A program made the translations under genes and the position numbers. Of a stretch of DNA of 6,305 nucleotides, positions 1 through 5,230 are shown piece after piece. This stretch comes from an uncultured Eubacteriales bacterium (GTDB taxonomy: Bacteria; Bacillota; Clostridia; Oscillospirales; CAG-272). Where the stretch lies: NCBI GenBank assembly GCA_900547565.1, contig URHI01000110.1, forward strand, positions 1 to 6,305. Reading direction: 5' to 3'. Below the pieces are notes generated by a model. That model saw only the letters and a list, made by a program, of their open reading frames with translations. It was not told the origin of the DNA and ran no database searches. How positions within the stretch are numbered: the first letter of the stretch is position 1; every line of letters begins with the position of its first letter.

Positions 1-953
1 CCGCCGATGCCGTAAATACCTACCGCGACCGTTACCATGTTATCGACCAGGATCTGCCGCCATTTGTCATCGCCCGCGACGGCAAGCCTGTCGGCACAGT
101 CGAGGACGGAGACAGCGTCATTTTCTTCAACTTCCGCGGTGACCGCGCCATCGAGATCTCCAAGGCGTTCGACAGCGAAAGCTTTGATAAGTTCGACCGG
201 GTAAGGTATCCTGATGTAATGTACGCAGGCATGCTCGAGTACGACGGCGACCTGCATATTCCGACCCGCTATCTGGTCAATCCCCCCGAGATAACAAATA
301 CAATGGGCGAATATCTTGCCGACACCGGAGTATCACAGCTGGCCATATCCGAAACACAGAAATACGGTCACGTAACCTATTTCTGGAACGGTAACAAGTC
401 GGGCAAATTCTCCGAGCAGCTGGAAACATACATTGAGATCCCGTCCGACCGCGTGCCGTTCGAGCAGCGGCCATGGATGAAGTGCGCCGAGATCACGGAT
501 AAGCTCATCGAGTGTCTTGAATCGGGCAAATACCGCTATCTGCGAGTCAACTTCCCCAACGGCGACATGGTCGGCCACACCGGCTCGCTTGAGGCAACGC
601 GCTGCTCAATGGAGGCTCTTGACATACAGCTCGGCCGCATACTGCCGGTTATCGACAGACTGGGCGGCGTGGCTCTCATCACTGCCGACCACGGTAATGC
701 AGACGAAATGTTCGAGCTGGACAAAAAGACGGGACTGCCCAAGCAGGACAAGTCGGGGCACTATAAGGCCAAAACCAGTCATACGCTCAATCCCGTTCCC
801 TGCATCATATATGACAATATTACACACGGCGAGTATACAGTCAAAGAGGATAAAGGTCAGTTCGGTCTGTCCGACGTGGCGGCGACTATGGTCAACCTTA
901 TGGGATATAAGGCGCCTGACATGTGGGACGAATCCATAATCGATGTCAAATGA
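1..953 (+). CDS. gpmI: 2,3-bisphosphoglycerate-independent phosphoglycerate mutase, C-terminal part (5' end outside window)
   Basis: This cytoplasmic glycolytic and gluconeogenic enzyme interconverts 3- and 2-phosphoglycerate using two bound metal ions (normally Mn2+) and a phosphoserine intermediate. The reading frame is open from base 3, so about 316 residues are visible; the N-terminal metal site and nucleophilic serine lie upstream of the window. Visible family motifs are FNFRGDR (bases 132-146 encode FRGDR; substrate-binding arginines), KYGHVTYFWNG (catalytic-region lysine), NFPNGDMVGHTG (metal-binding Asp and His), ITADHGNADEM (Asp at 687-689 and His at 690-692, metal ligands) and KTSHTLNPVPCIIYD (last metal-ligand His). 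The insert between ADHGNADEM and KTSHT, containing a Lys/Asp-rich stretch, resembles the longer form of the family. No frameshift or missing ligand is seen in the visible part. The TGA stop overlaps the next gene's ATG. The family call is secure; only the 5' boundary is unknown. Confidence 0.96.
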   Translation, partial: ADAVNTYRDRYHVIDQDLPPFVIARDGKPVGTVEDGDSVIFFNFRGDRAIEISKAFDSESFDKFDRVRYPDVMYAGMLEYDGDLHIPTRYLVNPPEITNTMGEYLADTGVSQLAISETQKYGHVTYFWNGNKSGKFSEQLETYIEIPSDRVPFEQRPWMKCAEITDKLIECLESGKYRYLRVNFPNGDMVGHTGSLEATRCSMEALDIQLGRILPVIDRLGGVALITADHGNADEMFELDKKTGLPKQDKSGHYKAKTSHTLNPVPCIIYDNITHGEYTVKEDKGQFGLSDVAATMVNLMGYKAPDMWDESIIDVK

Positions 954-1474
954 AGGTACTGATCGCCTATGCATCCCGGTCGGGCACTACCGAGCAGTGC
1001 GCCCGAATGCTGGCAGGGCAGTTGAGTGCACAGCAGGTAGTTCTGTGCAACATCGAGCACGACGACCTGCCGTCGCTGGTTGATTTTGACTTTATCGTGC
1101 TTGGCAGCCCGGTACGGTACGGCAAGCTGGTACCGGCGATGCGATCGCTTATGCGCAGCGCCCGGGGTGAGCTGCTGGCACACCGTGTGGGCTACTTCAT
1201 ATGCTGTGCTTATACCGACAGTGCTCCTGAATATCTGAACCGGCAGATCCATTCAGAGCTTGCCGGGCGTGCTACTGCCATGGCGTGCTTCGGCGGAGAA
1301 ATAAAGCTCCGGCAACTGCGAGGCCTTGACAAGCTTGCCGCCCGGGCGATACTCGGTGCCATAACCGACGAAGGCGAGGAGGTTGGACTGGTTAAGGTCG
1401 CTTCTCTGCCCTCCATCGACCCGGACAGTATAAGCCGTTTTGCCGACAAAATCAAAGCATCGTTTGCAAGGTAA
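950..1474 (+). CDS. flavodoxin-like domain protein (HemG/Flavodoxin_5-like)
   Basis: This is a 174-residue single-domain protein predicted to bind FMN and act in cytoplasmic electron transfer or as a small flavin oxidoreductase. The N-terminus MKVLIAYASRSGTTE is a classic first beta strand followed by the FMN phosphate-binding loop (S9-x-S11-G12-T13-T14). IVLGSPVRYGK (about 49-59) fits the second flavin-contacting loop, and CFGGEI (113-118) fits the third strand-loop seen in flavodoxins related to menaquinone-dependent protoporphyrinogen oxidase. The ATG at 950 is preferred over an in-frame ATG at 923: 950 starts exactly at the conserved strand and forms an ATGA overlap with the gpmI stop. 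There is no convincing ribosome binding site before it, so translational coupling to gpmI is likely. A Cys pair (C86-C87) follows the middle strand. The physiological partner is unknown. Long-chain flavodoxin or a HemG-type enzyme cannot be told apart with certainty. Confidence 0.85.
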   Translation: MKVLIAYASRSGTTEQCARMLAGQLSAQQVVLCNIEHDDLPSLVDFDFIVLGSPVRYGKLVPAMRSLMRSARGELLAHRVGYFICCAYTDSAPEYLNRQIHSELAGRATAMACFGGEIKLRQLRGLDKLAARAILGAITDEGEEVGLVKVASLPSIDPDSISRFADKIKASFAR

Positions 1475-1523
1475 ATGTCGTGAGCCTGCCGTAATTCACA
1501 ATCTGAAAATCAAAAAATACATT

Positions 1524-1558
1524 AACGATCTGCTTTTAAAAAAGCAGATCGTTTTTGT
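1524..1558 (+). terminator. intrinsic terminator after gpmI-flavodoxin
   Basis: Arms 1524-1537 and 1540-1553 are perfect inverted repeats of 14 bases with only two bases between them, so the innermost A-U pairs will open into the loop. The core pairs are ACGATCTGC with GCAGATCGT. A T-rich tract (GTTTTTGTT, 1551-1559) follows on the plus strand. It sits 49 bases after the flavodoxin stop and is the expected end of the gpmI-flavodoxin message. The A-rich tract on the 5' side could make it work in reverse too, but no minus-strand gene is there to need it. Confidence 0.88.
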
Positions 1559-1672
1559 TGTTATGTATGACGGAATTACAAAATCTAAAGCATTTGTATA
1601 CGATGAGTAAGTCAGCTTTGTTGCCTTCAATTGCCATTCATAAAGCCATTGCGAGTGAAAATAATAATATCA

Positions 1673-1689
1673 GAGCGCGAAAGCGACTC
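1673..1689 (+). other. small GNRA-type hairpin in the spore-protein leader
   Basis: GAGCGC and GCGACTC can pair as a six-base-pair stem with one bulged A (1686), closed by a GAAA tetraloop at 1679-1682. GNRA tetraloops are unusually stable in RNA. The element lies 65 bases before the spore-protein start codon in the 5' leader, upstream of a second hairpin. Whether it is transcribed depends on where the promoter lies, which I could not place. Confidence 0.4.
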
Positions 1690-1705
1690 AATTAATATAG
1701 ATTAA

Positions 1706-1739
1706 CGGGTCACAAGATGCCAGACATCTTGCGTTCCCG
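1706..1739 (+). promoter_or_regulatory. leader hairpin directly before the spore-protein ribosome binding site
   Basis: CAAGATG (1713-1719) and CATCTTG (1725-1731) form a perfect seven-base-pair stem with a five-base loop. After a small internal loop, CGGG (1706-1709) can pair with CCCG (1736-1739). The structure ends two bases before the AGGAG at 1742-1746, so it could stabilise the message or affect access to the ribosome binding site. The pairing is seen in the sequence; the role is inferred. There is no U-tract, so it is not a terminator. Confidence 0.5.
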
Positions 1740-1741
1740 AC

Positions 1742-1746
1742 AGGAG
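1742..1746 (+). promoter_or_regulatory. ribosome binding site of the spore-protein gene
   Basis: AGGAG lies seven bases before the ATG at 1754, which is ideal spacing for a Gram-positive gene. It fixes that ATG as the start. Confidence 0.85.
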
Positions 1747-1753
1747 TTCCAAA

Positions 1754-1957
1754 ATGGCAAGAAATAACCGCGCACTCGTTCCCGAGGCTAAGGAAGCACT
1801 TGACAAGTTCAAGATGGAAGCCGCTTCCGAAGTTGGCGTAAACCTCAACCAGGGCTATAACGGCGAGCTGACCTCCCGTCAGGCAGGTTCTATCGGCGGA
1901 CAGATGGTCAAGAAGATGATCGAGTCCTACGAGAACAGCATCAAGTCGGGCAAATAA
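1754..1957 (+). CDS. alpha/beta-type small acid-soluble spore protein (SASP)
   Basis: This 67-residue protein belongs to the family that coats and protects DNA in dormant endospores, then is degraded at germination as an amino-acid source. The whole family pattern is present: LVPEAKEALDKFK near the N-terminus, the KMEAASEVGVN segment (21-30), and LTSRQAGSIGGQMVKKMIESYE near the C-terminus (39-60), which contains the conserved DNA-binding and dimer residues. The family is cut by the germination protease GPR inside the EAASE region; by analogy with Bacillus proteins the cut here would fall between E26 and V27 (inference). Length and lack of cysteine are typical. The gene stands alone with its own ribosome binding site and a structured leader. 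By family knowledge it should be expressed in the forespore under SigG, but I could not find a convincing SigG promoter. The hit marks the host as a spore former. Confidence 0.96.
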   Translation: MARNNRALVPEAKEALDKFKMEAASEVGVNLNQGYNGELTSRQAGSIGGQMVKKMIESYENSIKSGK

Positions 1958-1975
1958 GTTATCCCCTCAGTATCA

Positions 1976-1989
1976 GCCGTTAATACGGC
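1976..1989 (+). other. short hairpin downstream of the spore-protein gene
   Basis: GCCGT (1976-1980) and ACGGC (1985-1989) pair perfectly around a TAAT loop, 18 bases after the spore-protein stop. There is no T-run after it, so it is not a full terminator. It may protect the 3' end of the message. Confidence 0.35.
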
Positions 1990-1995
1990 AAAGCT

Positions 1996-2028
1996 GAAAA
2001 AGGAGCCTCCGGTTTTTTCCGGAGGCTC
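1996..2028 (-). terminator. intrinsic terminator of the ABC exporter gene, possibly also stopping the convergent spore gene
   Basis: GAGCCTCCGG (2003-2012) and CCGGAGGCTC (2019-2028) form a perfect ten-base-pair GC-rich stem with a loop of six T (plus strand). Read on the minus strand the stem is followed by CTTTTTC (A-run at 1997-2001), the expected U-tail. It sits 18 bases beyond the ABC stop codon. On the plus strand the stem is followed by TGAATATTT, a poor U-tract, so termination of the spore gene here would be weaker. Confidence 0.85.
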
Positions 2029-2046
2029 TGAATATTTATGGTGTTT

Positions 2047-3780
2047 TTATCTGAACTGGTATGAATACAACTCGCGGTACAAGCCGTCAGGCTTGGCAAG
2101 CAGCTCATCATGCGTACCTGATTCCACCACGCCGTGATCTGTCAGCACGACTATCTCGTCTGCATTGCGGACGGTGGAAAGCCTGTGCGCCACAACTATT
2201 ACAGTCCGTCCGTGCGTCAGCTTATCCAGCGCAGCCTGTACCTGCATTTCAGTGGCGTTGTCGAGTGCGCTGGTGGCCTCGTCAAGTATCAGAATAGCAG
2301 GATTTTTCAAAAAAACACGTGCAATGGATATGCGTTGCTTCTGCCCGCCGGACAGCTTGATGCCGCGCTCACCGACATTTGTTTCATATCCCTTCTCAAG
2401 TGTTTGGATATAGTCATGTATGTTGGCCTGACGGGCGGCCTCTATGATCTGCTCATCTGTAGCATCGGGCGAGCCGTAGGCAATGTTTTCCCGAATGGTG
2501 CCGTTGAACAGAAAAACATCCTGCGATACAATGCCCACAGCCGAACGCAGCGAACGTCGCGTCAGCTTGCGTATGTCCTTACCGTCAATGGTGATGCTGC
2601 CGCTGTTCAGTTCATAAAATCGGGGAATGAGATTACATATCGTTGTTTTTCCGCCGCCGGACGGGCCGACCAACGCAACCATTTTGCCCTGCGGAATGTG
2701 CAGATCAAGATTGTGTATTACTTCGCGCTGCTCAAGTCCCGGCTCGGGGCGGTACGCAAACGAAACGCTGTCAAACACGATTTCACCGCGCGGAGTCCCC
2801 AACTCGCAGGCATCGGGCGCATCTGTTTCGGCCTCGGTGTCCATAATCTCGACAAATCGCTTGAAGCCTGTCATACCCTCCTGCATCTGCTCAAACAGTG
2901 AGATAAATCGCTTTATCGGGTCAAGAAACAGCGAAATATACAGCAGATACGCAGTAAATTCCCCAATGTTGATCCTGCCGAAATAGAAAAACAGGCCGCC
3001 CGCGGTGAGCACCACGAGATACAGCGTATCAGTCAGCATGGTCATGCCTGAATGGAAAATCGCCATGGCCTTGTAAGCAAATGAACGGCAGGAAACAAAC
3101 TTTTTGTTTTCCTTATCAAACTTTTTACGTTCGGTTTCCTCGGCCGTGTACGCACGGGTGACACGTACTCCCGCTATAGCTGTCTCAACATCGGCATTGA
3201 TTTCAGCTATCTGCTCACGACTGCGCCGGAAGGCGGTATTCATCATGTTGCGCATCCTGAAGGCAAAAAAAATTATGACCGGCACAACGCAGAATATGAT
3301 AAGCGTCAGCGGAACACATATTTTCATCAGCAGTATGAACGAACCTATGAACATTATCAATGCTAAAAACAGATTCTCCGGCCCGTGGTGTGCCAGCTCG
3401 GACACCTCAAACAGATCGTTGGTCAGCCGGGACATCAAAGCACCCGATTTGTTTTCGTCAAAATACGAGAACGGCAGTTTTTCGAGGTGGTCAAACAGAT
3501 CACGGCGCATATCCGCCTGCATACGCACACCAACCGTGTGCCCGTAATATGCTATGACATAATTGAGCAGACACTTGACAAGATATATGCCGAGCAATAC
3601 GGCCGCCCATACCAGCAAAAGGCGGAGATTCTGGTTGGGAACGTAGTCATTAATAATATTTTTGGTGATCATGGGATAAAAAAGGTCCGCAACCGCCACG
3701 GCAAGCGCACACAGCATGTCGATAATAAAAAGCCGGCGATGCGGTCTGTAATAGCTGACAAAGCGTTTTATGAGCTTCAT
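2047..3780 (-). CDS. ABC exporter half-transporter (fused permease and ATPase)
   Basis: This 577-residue inner-membrane protein pairs with itself or a partner to export a substrate using ATP, as in the MsbA/LmrA/YfiB-type multidrug and lipid exporters. Residues about 15-300 form the transmembrane domain with hydrophobic stretches near 17-38, 54-76, 138-155, 160-176, 245-268 and 272-290. The C-terminal ATPase carries Walker A GPSGGGKTT (372-380), a Q-loop (Q420), signature LSGGQ (476-480), Walker B ILILD with catalytic E501, D-loop SALD and the switch H532. All ATPase residues are intact, so the site should be active and a homodimer is possible; no second half-transporter gene lies beside it in the window. 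GGAGG (minus strand, 3786-3790) lies five bases before the ATG. The gene is convergent with the spore gene and divergent from the GDSL hydrolase. The substrate cannot be told from sequence. Confidence 0.95.
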   Translation of the reverse strand: MKLIKRFVSYYRPHRRLFIIDMLCALAVAVADLFYPMITKNIINDYVPNQNLRLLLVWAAVLLGIYLVKCLLNYVIAYYGHTVGVRMQADMRRDLFDHLEKLPFSYFDENKSGALMSRLTNDLFEVSELAHHGPENLFLALIMFIGSFILLMKICVPLTLIIFCVVPVIIFFAFRMRNMMNTAFRRSREQIAEINADVETAIAGVRVTRAYTAEETERKKFDKENKKFVSCRSFAYKAMAIFHSGMTMLTDTLYLVVLTAGGLFFYFGRINIGEFTAYLLYISLFLDPIKRFISLFEQMQEGMTGFKRFVEIMDTEAETDAPDACELGTPRGEIVFDSVSFAYRPEPGLEQREVIHNLDLHIPQGKMVALVGPSGGGKTTICNLIPRFYELNSGSITIDGKDIRKLTRRSLRSAVGIVSQDVFLFNGTIRENIAYGSPDATDEQIIEAARQANIHDYIQTLEKGYETNVGERGIKLSGGQKQRISIARVFLKNPAILILDEATSALDNATEMQVQAALDKLTHGRTVIVVAHRLSTVRNADEIVVLTDHGVVESGTHDELLAKPDGLYRELYSYQFR

Positions 3781-3785
3781 TGGTG

Positions 3786-3790
3786 CCTCC
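3786..3790 (-). promoter_or_regulatory. ribosome binding site of the ABC exporter
   Basis: On the minus strand GGAGG is followed by CACCA and then ATG at 3780. The five-base spacing is slightly short but workable, and it supports the chosen start. Confidence 0.75.
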
Positions 3791-3810
3791 GGAGAAATAT
3801 ATATAAATAT

Positions 3811-3820
3811 ATGATATCAT
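3811..3820. repeat. perfect ten-base palindrome overlapping the ABC promoter -10
   Basis: ATGATATCAT is its own reverse complement. Its position on the -10 box would suit a repressor operator, but AT-rich ten-base palindromes also arise by chance, and no regulator gene is beside it in the window. Confidence 0.35.
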
Positions 3821-3839
3821 TTTTTTGCCGGTTAATCAA
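3811..3839 (-). promoter_or_regulatory. SigA-like promoter of the ABC exporter
   Basis: On the minus strand, TTGATT (-35, plus coordinates 3834-3839) and TATCAT (-10, 3811-3816) are separated by exactly 17 bases that include an A-run. Each box keeps four of six consensus bases. Transcription would begin near 3804, giving a leader of roughly 24 bases that contains the ribosome binding site. The -10 box is half of a perfect ten-base palindrome (3811-3820). Confidence 0.6.
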
Positions 3840-3877
3840 GGGGCGTAGGGATATTTATGTAATTTGTCTGCCGGCTA

Positions 3878-3906
3878 TTGTAAAAACAGCGGCTATGGTG
3901 TATAAT
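3878..3906 (+). promoter_or_regulatory. SigA-like promoter of the GDSL hydrolase
   Basis: TTGTAA (-35, 3878-3883) and a perfect TATAAT (-10, 3901-3906) are separated by 17 bases. Transcription would start near 3913, giving a leader of about 40 bases before the ATG at 3954. The element lies back to back with the minus-strand ABC promoter, with 38 bases between the two -35 boxes. Confidence 0.75.
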
Positions 3907-3938
3907 AAAAAAGCGGAAAATACACCGCAAACCATAGA

Positions 3939-3945
3939 AGGAAGG
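3939..3945 (+). promoter_or_regulatory. ribosome binding site of the GDSL hydrolase
   Basis: AGGAAGG lies eight bases before the ATG at 3954, and that start also opens directly into a signal peptide. Confidence 0.75.
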
Positions 3946-3953
3946 TCACGATC

Positions 3954-5051
3954 ATGAAAAAAATCATATGTGCCGCGCTGGCGCTTATAATATTATGCGC
4001 GGCGGCGCTGCTGCCGGTGTCGGCGGCGGCCCCGAAATACAGTCGCCTGTTATTGCTCGGCGATTCTATAACATACGGCTACGGCCTTGAAGGCGATGTA
4101 AACAGCTGTGCCAGCTACGGCAATCTGGTCAAGGCCGACCTTGGGCTTGATGCGGCACATTTCAAAAACGCGGCGGTCAACGGCTATACCTCAGAACAGC
4201 TGCTCGCTCTGCTTCCGAGTGTCCAGAGCTATGTCAAGTCGTCCGATCTGATTATTATCACTATCGGCGGCAACGACCTGCTTCACATTGTATGGGACGC
4301 GCTTGACAAGGTGTTTGAGGGCGGCTTCCGCGATTATTCGCAGTTACCCGACGTATTGTCCGACCCTGCTAAAATGCAAAAGCTGATCGAGCAACTCACG
4401 CTGGCTCAGATAACCTCTGCTATTGTAAAATATACCACCAATTTAGCGGCAATCACCAGCTACATCCGCACCAACAACGCCGATGCCGAGGTGATCTTCC
4501 TGGCTCAGTACGACCCCATGGAGGGAGTCGAGGGCATTGAGGCACTCAGCAGTGTGGCCGCAGCTGCCATCAGCATGCTGAATGCCGCCATGAAATCGCA
4601 GGTCACACTCGGCGGCTGCACCTATCTTGATGTGTACACTCCCTTCAAGGGACACGCCACGGAGTGGACAAACATTCTGTCAATTGATATCCACCCCAAC
4701 AAGGAAGGGCATGCCCAGATCTACCGGCTTATGATGAACTATCTTGAGCAGAAAGCGGCCGACGACACCACCGCAGAGGATACGACAGCGGCAGTCACAA
4801 CAGCTCCGGAAACTACCACTGCCCCCGTAACGACCGAAGCCGTTACAACTGCGCCGGTGACAACCGTTCCGGATACGACTACCCCCGACACCGCCGCAAC
4901 CGACACCACCACGGCAACCGTCCCCGCGGCAGTGACAGATCCTGCCGACGGCAAATCGGGGTGCGGTTCGCTCGCGGCACCGGTACTGCTTGCCGCGGTC
5001 ATTCCGGCGGCTGTCATTGTATGTAAAAAGAAAAAACTCCAAAACAACTGA
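3954..5051 (+). CDS. secreted, membrane-anchored GDSL/SGNH-family hydrolase
   Basis: This 365-residue protein is predicted to be exported and to hydrolyse ester bonds, for example lipids or acetylated carbohydrates, at the cell surface. Residues 1-25 are a signal peptide (KK, a hydrophobic core, likely cut after SAA). The SGNH catalytic blocks are in order: GDSIT (36-40, nucleophile S38), a Gly in VNGYTS (G77) as block II, GGND (105-108, oxyanion N107) and DIHPN (245-249, D245 and H247 of the triad). Residues about 271-328 are a Thr/Ala/Pro/Asp linker, then GKSGCGS (333-339), a hydrophobic helix of about 17 residues and a CKKKK tail, which looks like a C-terminal membrane anchor. The gene has its own promoter and terminator. 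All catalytic residues are present; the substrate is not predictable from sequence, and lipase versus carbohydrate esterase versus peptidoglycan-acetyl esterase stays open. Confidence 0.92.
   Translation: MKKIICAALALIILCAAALLPVSAAAPKYSRLLLLGDSITYGYGLEGDVNSCASYGNLVKADLGLDAAHFKNAAVNGYTSEQLLALLPSVQSYVKSSDLIIITIGGNDLLHIVWDALDKVFEGGFRDYSQLPDVLSDPAKMQKLIEQLTLAQITSAIVKYTTNLAAITSYIRTNNADAEVIFLAQYDPMEGVEGIEALSSVAAAAISMLNAAMKSQVTLGGCTYLDVYTPFKGHATEWTNILSIDIHPNKEGHAQIYRLMMNYLEQKAADDTTAEDTTAAVTTAPETTTAPVTTEAVTTAPVTTVPDTTTPDTAATDTTTATVPAAVTDPADGKSGCGSLAAPVLLAAVIPAAVIVCKKKKLQNN
4764..4937 (+). repeat. Thr-rich low-complexity linker coding region
   Basis: Residues about 271-328 of the GDSL hydrolase are built of imperfect TTAP, VTTA and DTTT units, encoded by runs of ACN codons. 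Such linkers in secreted proteins space the catalytic domain from the wall or membrane and are frequent O-glycosylation targets. The DNA repeat is imperfect, and strains may differ in its length. Confidence 0.7.
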
Positions 5052-5063
5052 ATAAAGCATTAA

Positions 5064-5098
5064 ACCGGCGTGGGTTTCAACCATCGCCGGTGTTTTTT
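5064..5098 (+). terminator. intrinsic terminator after the GDSL hydrolase
   Basis: ACCGGCG (5064-5070) and CGCCGGT (5085-5091) form a GC-rich seven-base-pair stem, with further GGTT/AACC pairing inside the loop. GTTTTTT (5092-5098) follows. It begins 13 bases after the TGA stop and separates the hydrolase from the next gene. Confidence 0.88.
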
Positions 5099-5141
5099 CG
5101 GCACTGCGACCGGCCGGGTACTACGAAATACCACCGTCCGA

Positions 5142-5170
5142 TTGACATATAAATCAAGATATGCTATAAT
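5142..5170 (+). promoter_or_regulatory. perfect-consensus SigA promoter with extended -10 for the lipoprotein gene
   Basis: TTGACA (5142-5147) and TATAAT (5165-5170) both match consensus at every base, separated by 17 bases, with an extended -10 TG at 5162-5163. Transcription would begin near 5177, giving a leader of about 54 bases. This is the strongest promoter in the window by sequence and suggests high constitutive output unless a regulator intervenes. Confidence 0.9.
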
Positions 5171-5192
5171 TTGATAAAGAAAGAAAATAAAC

Positions 5193-5204
5193 GGGGATAG
5201 CCCC
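5193..5204 (+). other. GGGG-ATAG-CCCC hairpin in the lipoprotein 5' leader
   Basis: Four G (5193-5196) and four C (5201-5204) enclose a four-base loop within the predicted leader, 11 bases before the ribosome binding site. It could shield the 5' end of the message. There is no U-tract, so it is not a terminator. Confidence 0.4.
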
Positions 5205-5214
5205 TGTACAACTG

Positions 5215-5220
5215 AAAGGA
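5215..5220 (+). promoter_or_regulatory. ribosome binding site of the lipoprotein
   Basis: AAAGGA lies ten bases before the ATG at 5231. The spacing is a little long, but the ATG leads straight into a KK-hydrophobic-lipobox signal, which supports this start. Confidence 0.6.
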
Positions 5221-5230
5221 CGCTTTGCAT

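Noticed and set aside
606..1252. Minus-strand open frames opposite gpmI and the flavodoxin gene
   Set aside because: They are shadows of clearly conserved plus-strand genes, with no start signals.
1565..1598. Possible SigG promoter for the spore protein (GTATG or GAATT as -35, CATTTGTA as -10)
   Set aside because: The spacings are about 21 or 13 bases rather than 17-18, and the -10 does not fit CATnnTA. I could not place the spore-gene promoter with confidence.
1564..1611. Short 15-codon open frame in the gap before the spore gene
   Set aside because: It has no ribosome binding site, starts next to the terminator tail and has no recognisable features.
2134..2901. Plus-strand open frame of 255 codons opposite the ABC exporter
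   Set aside because: It lies entirely within the well-supported exporter gene and shows no known motif. It is a by-product of codon bias.
4739..5047. Minus-strand open frame of 102 codons rich in Val, Ala and Ser
   Set aside because: It is the antisense image of the Thr/Ala-rich linker and anchor of the GDSL hydrolase. It has no ribosome binding site or family features.
5110..5117. CCGGCCGG palindrome before the lipoprotein promoter
   Set aside because: It is an eight-base GC palindrome in a short spacer, not placed on a promoter element. Chance is the simplest explanation.
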